From contig DBYQ01000056.1 of assembly GCA_002310015.1 (NCBI GenBank), positions 18,023 through 44,072 on the forward strand: 26,050 bases of DNA, in the 5' to 3' direction. Below, piece after piece: positions 1 to 9,411 of the stretch. Each line of letters starts with the position of its first letter. The first letter of the stretch is position 1. Both the position numbers and the translations under genes were made by a program. The notes under the pieces were generated by a model. It searched no databases. It was given only the letters and a program-made list of their open reading frames with translations, and was not told the DNA's origin. The DNA is from Bacteroidales bacterium UBA1182. Its GTDB lineage: Bacteria > Bacteroidota > Bacteroidia > Bacteroidales > Bacteroidaceae.

Positions 1-29
1 ACAGGGAAACGATCCTTTTGTGCTATTGT

Positions 30-545
30 TTAAAGCTTTATTGAAAAACCGATACGTAATTCCGGCATTCTGTATGATACACCCGCCTCAGCCATTACAC
101 CAAAATTCTCTGTAAAGAAGAAACGGCAACCAACCATATCATTCCATGTGATAAAGAGATTCTCACTGGTCTTGTCGTTAACCTTATCTTTCTCACTCTG
201 GAAACCTAATCCCATTCCTACTATGGCATGAACCTCAAACTTAGGAGTAATATTGAGACCATATGTTACACGGGGAGTAAAACCAAAATTCTTATCGCTC
301 AGGCTTTTATTCTCCCATGTTGAAAAACCTACCTCACCACCAACGGTAAAGTGTCCCTTCCACCATTCGTCAACCAGGACATAATCCAATGAGACTGTTG
401 TGCCAAAATCAGCATTGTCACCTATACCGATATTTGCATTGGCAATCATTGTACCTTTTGACCACTGGGGAGCAAGCTCAGCTTTAGCAGTGTAAGAAAC
501 CAGCACCAAAGCTGCAACAGCCATAATTTTTACGATTCTTTTCAT
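30..545 (-). CDS. small outer-membrane beta-barrel protein
   Basis: A 171-residue protein with a clear Sec signal peptide: Lys-Arg start, a hydrophobic run at about residues 6-18, and an Ala-Lys-Ala cleavage site near residue 22. The rest is short alternating polar/aromatic segments rich in Gly, Phe and Thr, ending in a strand-like GFSIKL. This is what small eight-stranded OmpA/OmpW-like barrels of Bacteroidetes look like (family knowledge). There is no cysteine lipobox, so an integral outer-membrane barrel is favoured over a lipoprotein. It lies 49 bp downstream of the U32 gene and has its own promoter match in that gap, so it is probably expressed separately. No specific ligand or function can be read from the sequence. 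Confidence 0.8.
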   Translation of the reverse strand: MKRIVKIMAVAALVLVSYTAKAELAPQWSKGTMIANANIGIGDNADFGTTVSLDYVLVDEWWKGHFTVGGEVGFSTWENKSLSDKNFGFTPRVTYGLNITPKFEVHAIVGMGLGFQSEKDKVNDKTSENLFITWNDMVGCRFFFTENFGVMAEAGVSYRMPELRIGFSIKL

Positions 546-576
546 AGTGTTCTGAAACTTTATTTGAATTTTGGCC

Positions 577-584
577 CAAAGATA
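577..584 (-). promoter_or_regulatory. -7 box of the outer-membrane protein gene
   Basis: The minus strand reads TATCTTTG, a full match to the Bacteroidetes -7 consensus TAnnTTTG, 32 nt before the ATG at 545. No good TTTG is seen about 20 nt upstream, where the end of the U32 gene lies, so only the -7 box is supported. Confidence 0.55.
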
Positions 585-594
585 GCTATTTTTC

Positions 595-2433
595 TCAACT
601 ATTCACCTCCATCCGGCAATTAGCACAGTCAAAGCGTAGTGAAAAACGACGTCCGTCCTGTGATAGCAGATACAACGGCTCATGAACCTTGATATCCTGC
701 CTGCGGTTCTTGGCGCAGATTCCCATGGAATTCTTTATGCAGTGACGGCAGAACATTATCACCGCACTATCTGGAGCGGTTTTCTCAAAAGCGTCATCAA
801 TACGCTGCACGCCATGGTCACTGTAAAACGTGCGGGCCTGGGCATTCATCACGTTACCAAGATAGGTAAGCTCCCGGACCGGATATTTCACATTTACTCC
901 CGATGCCTTTCCCTGCACCGGACGCACGTATGAATTCATGCGGATACTCTCCAGTTCTGTAGTCACCTGACGGCGCATGTCAGAGAGCAGCGATGAAGGA
1001 ATGAACCTGTTGCCATCAAGCTTTATATCAATAGTCTGAGCCTCAAAACGGGTACCACCTAATTTACCCAACTGGGTACGGATATTGTTCTCCTGCGGTG
1101 TGCGGGCATCCTCTTTCTTCCAGTCCTGTGCAATCGAGGCCACATTCCCGTCCTCATCAGTCATGCTTACACGGTAGCCGGCGGCGGTCTCCTCAAACAG
1201 GATATCGACGCGAATCTTCCTTACGGCACTCTCCTTAGCGAGCGTCTTCTCAAACTCCTGGTCATAGTTGCGGTACACATCGGTGCCCGCTGCAATTGAA
1301 GGCATGTCACCGCTCTCCAGATAGAGGAATATGCGGCCGTTCTCCACACGGTTTACACGATACCCCTTCAGCTCTCCGTCCTGCCCAATATAGCACAGGC
1401 CGTCACCATTATGGAACGGTTTGTTACCTGTCACAGTAATGAAGCCGCGGCCTGCTATGCGCACCTGCCCCATAAGCTCACCCTTGGATTTAGGTGTGTT
1501 GGGCGACCAGATATCGGGCTGGCGACCATTCAGGAAATAGTCAGTGAACCCGCGGTTGAAACTCTTGTTCACATCAGGCGTGAACATGTATTCACTGTGG
1601 CCCGATGAAGCACGGTAGTACTCATTACGGCGTTCCAGTATCCTGTTTACCGCATCACTGTATGCGGCTGTCACATTCTTTACGTACGATGTCTCTTTCA
1701 GACGGCCCTCTATCTTAAATGAGCAGACACCGGCATCCATCAGTTCCTCAAGGCTCTCCATGCGATTCATGTCACGCAGTGAGAGCAGATGTTTGCCCTT
1801 TACAATGACATTGCCGTCAGAATCAACCAGGTCAAACTTGAGACGGCAGAACTGGGCGCACTCACCACGGTTGGCACTACGTCCAAAACAGTATTGCGAG
1901 GCATAGCACTGCCCGCTGTAACTCACGCAGAGAGCACCGTGCACAAAGCACTCAAGCTCCACATCCGGACAGGCCTCATGTATGGCGCGTATCTCATCAA
2001 GTGACAGTTCACGCGCCAACACCACGCGTGTAAAGCCGCTGCCGGACAGGAAACGCACCTTATCTACGCTGCGGACATCGCACTGCGTGCTGGCATGAAG
2101 CGCTATCGGGGGCAGTTTCATGCGCAAGACCGCCATATCCTGAACCAGCAGAGCATCGGCTCCGGCCTCATAAAGTTGCCATATAAGTTTCTCGGCATCG
2201 GCAAGTTCAGAATCCTTGAGTATGGTGTTTACGGTTACATATACTTTGGCCCCATAGAAGTGGGCAAAACGGGTGAGCACAGCAATATCATCCACACTGT
2301 TACCGGCAGCCTGGCGCGCTCCAAACCGTCCCGCACCGATATAGACGGCATCGGCCCCATGCTTTATTGCCTCAATGCCGCACTCCAGATTCTTGGCGGG
2401 CGAAAGCAGTTCTATGATCCTACCCTCTTTCAT
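595..2433 (-). CDS. peptidase U32 family protein (RlhA/TrhP-like, RNA hydroxylation)
   Basis: 612 residues. The N-terminal half is the U32 TIM-barrel-like domain, beginning ELLSPAKNLECGIEAI and followed by the GADAVYIG signature. At about residues 160-190 lies the family's cysteine cluster (FVHGALCVSYSGQC, then further Cys in YCFGRSANRGECAQFC). Characterised relatives use these cysteines for an iron-sulfur cluster and take part in hydroxylation of 23S rRNA (RlhA) or tRNA (TrhP); true protease activity is doubtful for most members. The C-terminus carries more paired cysteines (FCRHCIKNSMGIC and FDCANC), as in the long RlhA-type architecture. The ATG at 2433 is 2 nt after the M13 stop, so translational coupling is likely. 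Whether it acts on rRNA or tRNA cannot be decided from sequence alone. Confidence 0.85.
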   Translation of the reverse strand: MKEGRIIELLSPAKNLECGIEAIKHGADAVYIGAGRFGARQAAGNSVDDIAVLTRFAHFYGAKVYVTVNTILKDSELADAEKLIWQLYEAGADALLVQDMAVLRMKLPPIALHASTQCDVRSVDKVRFLSGSGFTRVVLARELSLDEIRAIHEACPDVELECFVHGALCVSYSGQCYASQYCFGRSANRGECAQFCRLKFDLVDSDGNVIVKGKHLLSLRDMNRMESLEELMDAGVCSFKIEGRLKETSYVKNVTAAYSDAVNRILERRNEYYRASSGHSEYMFTPDVNKSFNRGFTDYFLNGRQPDIWSPNTPKSKGELMGQVRIAGRGFITVTGNKPFHNGDGLCYIGQDGELKGYRVNRVENGRIFLYLESGDMPSIAAGTDVYRNYDQEFEKTLAKESAVRKIRVDILFEETAAGYRVSMTDEDGNVASIAQDWKKEDARTPQENNIRTQLGKLGGTRFEAQTIDIKLDGNRFIPSSLLSDMRRQVTTELESIRMNSYVRPVQGKASGVNVKYPVRELTYLGNVMNAQARTFYSDHGVQRIDDAFEKTAPDSAVIMFCRHCIKNSMGICAKNRRQDIKVHEPLYLLSQDGRRFSLRFDCANCRMEVNS

Positions 2434-2435
2434 TT

Positions 2436-4397
2436 TTACCAGATACGTACCCTGTTACCGGGTGCAATATACATAGAATCCTGTTCCGTTATACCAAATG
2501 CCTCATACCATTCATCAATATGAGGAAGCGCGCCGTTAACACGTAAGCGTGCAAGTGAATGTTCATCACTCTTGGTCTGCTGAAGTACCATTTCGTCACG
2601 GCAGTTCTCAGCCCACGTACAGGCGTATGCAATGAAGAAACGCTGCAAGGGTGTAAAGCCGCACTTTATGTCATTAGCGTCACAGACCTCACGGAAAGCC
2701 TCAAGAGCTACCGTCAGGCCACCGTGGTCAGCTATATTCTCCCCCAGAGTGAGTTTGCCGTTGGCCTTTATGCCCGGCAGCACCTCAATACCGCTGAACC
2801 AATCTACCAACACTTTTACACGGCGGTTGAAACGGCGGGTATCGGACTTGCTCCACCAGTTACACATATTGCCCTCCTTGTCAAACTGGCGTCCCTCATC
2901 ATCAAAGCCGTGAGTCATCTCATGACCCATGATGGTTCCTATGGCACCGTAGTTGAATGCATCATCGGCCTCCATGCTGAAGAACGGATATTGCAATATT
3001 CCCGCCGGGAAACATATCTCATTGATGGATACGTCATAATAGGCATTTATTTCCTGCGGGTTCATATACCACTCGGTTGGATCAACAGGCTTCTTGAACT
3101 TACGCTCCACCATATCGTTCCAGAAGTATCGGCTTATGGAGGCGCTGTTCTCAAAGAGTGATTTTGCAGGGTCAATCTCCATCTTGGAGTAGTCACGCCA
3201 CTTGTCAGGGAAACCTATCTTGAACTTGAAGGCATCAAGTTTTTCAAGTGCCAGACGGCGGCTCTCATCGCTCAGCCAGTCCTGAGCCTCAATGCGGCGG
3301 GCAAGCGCACGTTTAAGATTATGGAACATCTCTATCATGCGTTCCTTAGCTCCCGCGGGGAAATACTTCTCCACATAAAGGCGTCCCAGAGCGTCACCAA
3401 GAGTTCCGTTTACGGCCGATGTAGCTCGTTTCCACATGGGTTTGGGTTCCTTCTGCCCACTCAAGGTACGCCCGTAGAAATCAAAATCGGCATCATCAAA
3501 GGCCTTACCTATACGTGTGCCGTTTGAATCAAGCATCTGCCACTCCATAAGGACCTTCTGATCCTCAAGCGGTTCATCATTCAGTACATGTATTGCCTCC
3601 AGGATTGCCTCCGGTTGCCCTACATCTACCCACTCTACTCCGCCAAGACCAAGTTTACTGAAGAAACCGTTCCAATCAAAACCAGGTAACTGCTCATAGA
3701 GTTCTGCAACTGACATCTTGTGGTAATTTGAAGCAGGATCACGCAGCTGGACATTGTTTCTTGAAGCTTTGGCCAAGCGTTTCTCTATACGCCATATTAT
3801 ACGCATCCTGCGTCGGGCCTCCCATCTGCCGTAACCGGTAAGCATCAACATACGCACCACGTGTTTCTTGAATGCCTTACGTATATTCTGGGTCTGACGG
3901 TCACGGTCAGTATAATACTCCTTGTCACCCAGCGTGAGGCCACCTTGGCTAAGGCCCACGATATTGTTTTTGCTGTCCTTGAGATCAGGGCCGATGCCCA
4001 CATCAAAGTAACCGGTCACCCCGTAAGGATCAAGTTCCAACATCAGATTGAGCAGTTCCTCTCTGTCAGAAACAGCATTTATGCGCTCCATATAAGGCTT
4101 GATGGGTGCCAGCCCCTCACGGTCACGGCGTTCAGTATCCATGACAAGGTTGTAAAGGGCAGCAATGCGGGCGGCATCACTGCCCGGAGCATTGTCCTGA
4201 GCGGTGATGCCGTCAATAAGATCCTTGAGCTGCTGACGGTTCAGCTCAGCCAGCTCATCATATGTACCGTAACTGGAAAAGTCATCAGGCATAGGATTGG
4301 CATCAAGCCATCCCCCGCAACTGAACCTGTAGAAATCCTGACCGGGGCTTACGCTACGGTCAAGGTTCTCCTCCTTTATACCAGCACCTTTAAGCAC
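2436..4397 (-). CDS. M13 family zinc metallopeptidase, second tandem copy, no signal peptide
   Basis: 653 residues covering a complete neprilysin/PepO-type M13 peptidase: the zinc motif HEMTH at about residues 491-495, GENIAD with the third zinc ligand near 551, NAYY upstream, and a C-terminal RVRIW. All expected catalytic elements are present. The only start is a GTG four codons after the upstream paralogue's last sense codon, and there is no signal peptide. The first residues (about LKGAGIKEENLDRSV) align with the mature N-terminus of the upstream lipoprotein copy just after its lipobox cysteine. M13 enzymes normally work outside the cytoplasm, so a leaderless product is odd. Possibilities are a cytosolic enzyme made by reinitiation, a readthrough fusion to the upstream copy, or a two-domain protein split by a nonsense codon. 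Confidence 0.88.
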   Translation of the reverse strand: MLKGAGIKEENLDRSVSPGQDFYRFSCGGWLDANPMPDDFSSYGTYDELAELNRQQLKDLIDGITAQDNAPGSDAARIAALYNLVMDTERRDREGLAPIKPYMERINAVSDREELLNLMLELDPYGVTGYFDVGIGPDLKDSKNNIVGLSQGGLTLGDKEYYTDRDRQTQNIRKAFKKHVVRMLMLTGYGRWEARRRMRIIWRIEKRLAKASRNNVQLRDPASNYHKMSVAELYEQLPGFDWNGFFSKLGLGGVEWVDVGQPEAILEAIHVLNDEPLEDQKVLMEWQMLDSNGTRIGKAFDDADFDFYGRTLSGQKEPKPMWKRATSAVNGTLGDALGRLYVEKYFPAGAKERMIEMFHNLKRALARRIEAQDWLSDESRRLALEKLDAFKFKIGFPDKWRDYSKMEIDPAKSLFENSASISRYFWNDMVERKFKKPVDPTEWYMNPQEINAYYDVSINEICFPAGILQYPFFSMEADDAFNYGAIGTIMGHEMTHGFDDEGRQFDKEGNMCNWWSKSDTRRFNRRVKVLVDWFSGIEVLPGIKANGKLTLGENIADHGGLTVALEAFREVCDANDIKCGFTPLQRFFIAYACTWAENCRDEMVLQQTKSDEHSLARLRVNGALPHIDEWYEAFGITEQDSMYIAPGNRVRIW

Positions 4398-4400
4398 AGA

Positions 4401-6434
4401 TTACCAGATACGTGCTCTCTTCTCAGGAGCCAGATAAAGTGCGTTATCCTCTGTTATGCCAAATGCATCATACCATGCATCTATATGCGGCAGGGTACCG
4501 TTAACACGCCAGCGACCCAGGGCATGGGGATCACTCTTGGTACGGTTACGAATCTCCTCATCACGGATATTGCCTGCCCATACGCCTGCGTATGCCATAA
4601 AGAAACGCTGTTCCGGGGTAAAACCGTTCACCGTTTCCAGCGGTGCATCCTTGGTGGCGTTCTTGAATGCCTGATAAGCAACCATCAGGCCGCCGTGATC
4701 TGCAATGTTCTCACCCAAAGTGAGTTCACCGTTACCGTTCAGGTCAGGCAGCACCTTTATACCGTTAAAATGGTCTACAATTACCTGAACATGCTCCTTG
4801 AATTTATCGGCATCACCCTCAGCCCACCAATCGGCAAAGTTACCCTCCTTGTCAAACTGACGGCCCTGGTCATCAAATCCGTGAGTCATTTCATGACCGA
4901 TAACAACGCCTATGGCACCGTAATTGAATGCGTCATCGGCACTCATATCAAAGAAGGGATACTGAAGTATTCCAGCCGGGAAGCATATCTCATTGGTTGT
5001 GGGATTATAATATGCGTTCACAGTCTGCGGAGTCATGAACCACTCGGTATTGTCCACCGGCTTCTTGTACTTGCGCTCAACGGCATCCTGCCAGAAGAAA
5101 CGGCTCACCGCAATATTGTTCTCAAACAGGGTTTTAGCAGGATCTATCTCAAGTTTTGAATAATCCTTCCACTTGTCAGGATAACCTATCTTTACATAGA
5201 AGGCATCCAGTTTCGTATGGGCGTATGCCTTGGTGCTGTCACTCATCCAGTCCTGAGCGTCAATACGCTCACCCAGAGCTATCTGCAGGTTCTTTACAAG
5301 CGTTACCATACGCTCCTTTGATGATGCCGGGAAGTACTTCTCAACATAGAGTTGTCCGATGGCCTCACCCAACACACCGCTCACGGTTGACGTGGCACGT
5401 TTCCACCACGGCTGCTGCTCCTGACGTCCGCTCATGACCTTACCATAGAAATCAAAATTTGCCTGATCCAGTTCCGTAGTCAGCCTTGAAGCGGCATGGT
5501 CTATGAGCTGCCACTCCATCAGAGCCTTGTGAGCCTCAACAGGCACCTCAGCCAGGATAGCCTCCACCTCATGGATAGGCTCAGGCTGACCTACGTCAAC
5601 AAAATCGCAATCACCGATGCCTAACTTGTCAAACATCATCTGCCAATCAATGCCTTTAAAGTCTTTCTTGAGATCGGCAAATGACATCTTGTGATAATTT
5701 GCTGCCGGATCACGCTGCTGCACTGCACTGTATGACTTCTCAGCAATACGGGTCTCTATCAGCATCACATCCTCCATCTTCTTCTGTGCCGTATTCTCAT
5801 CAAAACCGCACAGGGTGAACATACGTACTATATGTTTCTTGAATGCCTCACGGATTGCAGTAGTAGCCTCATCGGTATCCAGATAATACTCCTTCTCGCC
5901 GAGTGAAAGACCGCCCTGACCCACACTGACCAGGTTAGACTTGCTGTCCATCATATCGGCACCTATTCCTATGCCGAAATAGTTACCGGCCAGGCCGTTG
6001 ATATCCAACTCCACCATAAGCGGAAATATCTCATTGCGGTCTTTGACATCCTCAATCTTCTTTATCCAGGTTCTGATTGGTCTCAGGCCCTCTCTATCCC
6101 TACGGGCGGTGTCAAGCACCAGCTTATACAGATCGGCTATCTTCTGTGCGTTTGAACCCGGCTCGTTATCAGCAGCCACAATATCATCAATAAGGCCCTT
6201 CAACTGCTGGCGGTTATCCTCTGCCAGCTGGTCAAAGCTGCCAAAACGTGCATACTCGTCAGTAAGCGGATGAGCTGCATTCCAACCACCATCGGCAAAC
6301 TGGAAAAAATCATCACCCGGAACAGCACTGGTATCAAGATTCTCAAGTTTGATACCTATTCCCTGTTTTGAATTGTTACAAGACAACATAGTAATTCCTG
6401 CAAATGCAATTGTGAATAATGAAATCTTATTCAT
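4401..6434 (-). CDS. M13 family zinc metallopeptidase, lipoprotein
   Basis: 677 residues. The N-terminus is a lipoprotein signal (basic start, hydrophobic core, lipobox LSC with Cys near residue 19), placing the enzyme on the cell envelope. The M13 N-terminal domain (GDDFFQFADGGW) leads into the catalytic domain with HEMTH at about 514-518 and GENIAD near 574; these supply the zinc ligands and general base of the PepO/neprilysin family, which cleaves peptides. The length is normal for the family. The stop is a TAA followed, in the same frame, by a second complete M13 domain. The ATG at 6434 lies 13 bp after the ABC-F stop, so the gene belongs to the same transcription unit. Confidence 0.92.
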   Translation of the reverse strand: MNKISLFTIAFAGITMLSCNNSKQGIGIKLENLDTSAVPGDDFFQFADGGWNAAHPLTDEYARFGSFDQLAEDNRQQLKGLIDDIVAADNEPGSNAQKIADLYKLVLDTARRDREGLRPIRTWIKKIEDVKDRNEIFPLMVELDINGLAGNYFGIGIGADMMDSKSNLVSVGQGGLSLGEKEYYLDTDEATTAIREAFKKHIVRMFTLCGFDENTAQKKMEDVMLIETRIAEKSYSAVQQRDPAANYHKMSFADLKKDFKGIDWQMMFDKLGIGDCDFVDVGQPEPIHEVEAILAEVPVEAHKALMEWQLIDHAASRLTTELDQANFDFYGKVMSGRQEQQPWWKRATSTVSGVLGEAIGQLYVEKYFPASSKERMVTLVKNLQIALGERIDAQDWMSDSTKAYAHTKLDAFYVKIGYPDKWKDYSKLEIDPAKTLFENNIAVSRFFWQDAVERKYKKPVDNTEWFMTPQTVNAYYNPTTNEICFPAGILQYPFFDMSADDAFNYGAIGVVIGHEMTHGFDDQGRQFDKEGNFADWWAEGDADKFKEHVQVIVDHFNGIKVLPDLNGNGELTLGENIADHGGLMVAYQAFKNATKDAPLETVNGFTPEQRFFMAYAGVWAGNIRDEEIRNRTKSDPHALGRWRVNGTLPHIDAWYDAFGITEDNALYLAPEKRARIW

Positions 6435-6447
6435 AAAATATCATTGA

Positions 6448-8373
6448 CTAAATATTCTCGCCTTCCATCATGGCCTCCTCCCAACGTTCCTCAGCCTTGG
6501 CAAGATCATCCTTGAGCTTGCCGTATGCCTCAAACATAGCCTGATTCTGCGCTCCTCCGGGAGTAGCCAGCCACTCTTCAATGTCCTTTATCTCTTTCGA
6601 TATGCGCTCCACCTCTTTCTCGCAATCCTCAATCTTTTTCTGGATCTTGCGCTTGCGGCGCTCCTGCTCCTTTCTGGCCTCATAATCCTCTTTTCCTGCC
6701 GATGCCTTATCCTGCTGTGGCTGTACCACAGGGGCTCCCTTCATACGGCCGATATCAGCCAGGTTGTCCAGATTCTTTTTCTGCAGGAAATCATAGATGC
6801 CGCCCAGATGCTCGCGGACCTTGCCATCGGCAAACTCATAGACCTTGCTCACAAGCCCGTCCAGAAACTCGCGGTCATGACTTACCACAATAACCGTTCC
6901 GTCAAATGCCTGAATAGCCTCCTTGAGCACATCCTTTGACGCCATATCCAGATGGTTTGTAGGCTCATCCAGAATAAGCAGGTTATTGGGCGTAAGCAGC
7001 AGGCGTATCATGGCCAGACGGCTGCGTTCACCTCCGGAGAGTACCTTTACCTTCTTCTGTCCGGCCTCACCGCCAAACATGAATGCGCCAAGAATGTCAT
7101 TGATACGGGTACGTATAGGCCCGGTAGCCACATTGTCAATGGTATCATGTACTGTCAGCTCATCATCAAGCAGCTGCGCCTGGTTCTGGGCATAGTAACC
7201 TATCTGTATGTTATGACCTATGGTGAGCGTTCCGTCAAACGGTATCTCCCCCATGATGCATTTTACAAGAGTGGTCTTGCCTTCACCGTTGCGGCCCACA
7301 AAAGCCACCTTCTCACCGCGCTTTATCGTAAGATCCACACCACTGAAAACAGTGTGTTCACCGTAGCTTTTGGCCACGCCTTCACAAATCACGGGATAGT
7401 TGCCGCTGCGGATTGCGGGCGGGAACTTGAGACGCATGGTCTTGTTATCCACCTCATCAATCTCAATAGGCACAATCTTCTCAAGTGCCTTGATGCGGCT
7501 CTGTACCTGTACTGCCTTAGTGGGCTTGTATCGGAAGCGCTCTATGAACTCCTTGGCATCGGCTATCTCCTTCTGCTGGTTCTCATAGGCACGCAACTGC
7601 TGCTCACGGCGTTCCTGGCGCAGAACCACAAACTCGTTATACTTGACCTTGTAATCATATATCACACCGCACGATATCTCTATGGTGCGGGTGGTAACGT
7701 TGTTGATGAAGGCGCGGTCATGGCTCACCAATATTACAGCATTACAGCGCTTGGCAAGAAACTCCTCAAGCCACTGAATGCTCTCAATGTCAAGGTGGTT
7801 GGTAGGCTCATCAAGCAACAGCACATCAGGATGACGCAACAGGATCTTGGCCAGCTCTATGCGCATGCGCCAGCCACCGCTGAACTCGCTTGTGGGTCGG
7901 TCAAAATCATCACGGCGGAATCCCAAGCCAAGCAAGGCCTGTTCCAGTTCAGCCTGATAATTACCGCCACCCATCATCTGGTAGCGCTCGCTCTCACGGG
8001 TAAACCGGTCTATGAGAGCGTGATACTCCTCACTCTCATAGTCTGTGCGCTCCACCAGCTGGTTGTTCAGTCTTTCAACCTCAGCCTGCAGATTGTGCAG
8101 GTCTTCAAAGGCGGTCTCAGCCTCCTGTCTTACGGTGCGCGTATCGGCCAGTTTCATAACCTGCGGCAGATAACCTATGGTCATCTCCTTGGGTATGGAA
8201 ACCGTGCCCGATGTAGGTTGCTGCAGTCCGGCGATAATCTTAAGCATGGTTGATTTGCCCGCGCCGTTCTTACCCACCAGGGCAATACGGTCCTTGTCAC
8301 CTACCACGTAGCTGACATCATGGAACAGAGGTCGGGCTCCAAACTCTACCTTAAGATTCTCTACCGAAAACAC
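6448..8373 (-). CDS. ABC-F family ATPase (ribosome-associated, Uup/YdiF-like)
   Basis: 641 residues with two ABC cassettes and no membrane segments, the mark of the ABC-F class, which acts on ribosomes rather than in transport. Cassette 1 has Walker A GKNGAGKS near residue 35, signature FSGG and Walker B LLLDEPTNHLD. Cassette 2 has Walker A GRNGEGKT near 357, signature LSGGE and LILDEPTNHLD. The linker between them is long, charged and helical. The last 80 or so residues are a Lys/Glu-rich coiled coil, as in Uup and YdiF, which makes a housekeeping translation or ribosome role likelier than antibiotic resistance. The start is GTG, 9 bp after the nucleotidyltransferase stop. Confidence 0.93.
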   Translation of the reverse strand: MFSVENLKVEFGARPLFHDVSYVVGDKDRIALVGKNGAGKSTMLKIIAGLQQPTSGTVSIPKEMTIGYLPQVMKLADTRTVRQEAETAFEDLHNLQAEVERLNNQLVERTDYESEEYHALIDRFTRESERYQMMGGGNYQAELEQALLGLGFRRDDFDRPTSEFSGGWRMRIELAKILLRHPDVLLLDEPTNHLDIESIQWLEEFLAKRCNAVILVSHDRAFINNVTTRTIEISCGVIYDYKVKYNEFVVLRQERREQQLRAYENQQKEIADAKEFIERFRYKPTKAVQVQSRIKALEKIVPIEIDEVDNKTMRLKFPPAIRSGNYPVICEGVAKSYGEHTVFSGVDLTIKRGEKVAFVGRNGEGKTTLVKCIMGEIPFDGTLTIGHNIQIGYYAQNQAQLLDDELTVHDTIDNVATGPIRTRINDILGAFMFGGEAGQKKVKVLSGGERSRLAMIRLLLTPNNLLILDEPTNHLDMASKDVLKEAIQAFDGTVIVVSHDREFLDGLVSKVYEFADGKVREHLGGIYDFLQKKNLDNLADIGRMKGAPVVQPQQDKASAGKEDYEARKEQERRKRKIQKKIEDCEKEVERISKEIKDIEEWLATPGGAQNQAMFEAYGKLKDDLAKAEERWEEAMMEGENI

Positions 8374-8382
8374 CTAAAATTC

Positions 8383-9288
8383 TTATGCGAACAGTTTTGC
8401 AGGATAAACACCCTCCTTTACAAGTTCTGAAATCTTATCAACCACACCCTGACGGTCATCAGCGTATGTCACGCCAAACCACTTGGAGGTGGTATCCAGA
8501 ACCTCAACGGTTGCTGTGCCGTTGTTAATCAGTTCATTCACCATGAGCGGAATGAAATACTCTGACTTGGGAACGTTGATATTGGCCTTGAGCCATCCCT
8601 TGAAGAAATCCTCAGAATACTTCATATAATCCGGAGTGAATCCCCAAACGTTCATTGAAACGGGAGTGTTATCCTCAATCTTGACCCAATCCTCACCGTC
8701 CTTATAGCATACTCCGTTCTCACGGCGGATTATCTCTGTACGCTCCACAACAGTTGTCAGATGACGCTTGGCATTAACCTCACATACGCCACGTGATACC
8801 TTGCCGTTCTCACTAAGGGTATTGGCTACACGGAAGCCTACCATTGAATAGACATTCTTTGATCCTTCAGGCAGTGAGCTCAGGAACTTGCCCATTACGG
8901 CAAAGCAGTCACGGCCATAGAAATCATCGGCATTGATTACACAGAAAGGCTCATTGATGACGTCCTTGGCCATAAGAACAGCGTGATTGGTACCCCATGG
9001 TTTGGTACGGTCCTCCGGGCAGGTAAAGCCCTCAGGCAGGTCATTGATACTCTGGAACACCACCTCAGTCTGAACGTGTCCCTCATATTTCTTGAGCACC
9101 AGACGGCGGAAATCATCCTCAAAGTCCTTGCGGATAATGAACACCACCTTGCCGAATCCGGCGCGAATAGCATCAAACACAGAGTAATCCATAATGGTCT
9201 CACCATTGGGGCCAAGAGCGTCAAGCTGCTTGAGTCCACCGTAACGGCTACCCATACCGGCAGCCAAAACAACGAGTGCAGGTTTCAT
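8383..9288 (-). CDS. sugar-phosphate nucleotidyltransferase family protein
   Basis: 301 residues opening with LVVLAAGMGSRYGGLKQL, the nucleotide-binding signature of NTP-transferases in the GalU/RfbA/GlmU superfamily (GxGxRxx plus a conserved Lys). A VINADDFYG segment near residue 118 matches the metal-binding Asp region. Such enzymes make NDP-sugars from sugar-1-phosphates and NTPs in the cytoplasm. The sugar and nucleotide cannot be assigned. It is the first gene of the minus-strand run, with a promoter match 39 nt upstream. The downstream genes have no clear sugar-metabolism link, so the run may simply be a housekeeping operon. Confidence 0.85.
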   Translation of the reverse strand: MKPALVVLAAGMGSRYGGLKQLDALGPNGETIMDYSVFDAIRAGFGKVVFIIRKDFEDDFRRLVLKKYEGHVQTEVVFQSINDLPEGFTCPEDRTKPWGTNHAVLMAKDVINEPFCVINADDFYGRDCFAVMGKFLSSLPEGSKNVYSMVGFRVANTLSENGKVSRGVCEVNAKRHLTTVVERTEIIRRENGVCYKDGEDWVKIEDNTPVSMNVWGFTPDYMKYSEDFFKGWLKANINVPKSEYFIPLMVNELINNGTATVEVLDTTSKWFGVTYADDRQGVVDKISELVKEGVYPAKLFA

Positions 9289-9326
9289 AATTATGCTTTT
9301 TTGAATAATAATCAGTATTTAACATG

Positions 9327-9334
9327 CAAAGGTA
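9327..9334 (-). promoter_or_regulatory. -7 box for the nucleotidyltransferase-led operon
   Basis: The minus strand reads TACCTTTG, a full match to TAnnTTTG, 39 nt before the ATG at 9288. The 123-bp gap it sits in is shared with the divergent PPIase gene. On the plus strand only a weaker match, TATATTCG near 9381, is visible for the PPIase. Confidence 0.55.
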
Positions 9335-9411
9335 ACACTTTACTTTGGCGTTGACGTTGGCTTTGGCTTAAAAAACCACTATATTCGCACTCAATAAGAA
9401 CTGATATAGCT

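Noticed and set aside
2436..6434. The two M13 genes as an assembly duplication
   Set aside because: The copies are clearly diverged in protein and DNA throughout, so they are true paralogues.
6952..8253. Long open frame on the plus strand opposite the ABC-F gene, 433 codons
   Set aside because: It lies wholly antisense to a strongly conserved ABC-F gene, shows no domain, and follows from the codon bias of the real gene. A similar 432-codon frame at 3861-5159 opposite the M13 genes is rejected for the same reason.
6448..8373. Antibiotic-resistance ABC-F protein
   Set aside because: The C-terminal coiled coil and the housekeeping-like operon fit the Uup/YdiF type; nothing points to a resistance subclass.
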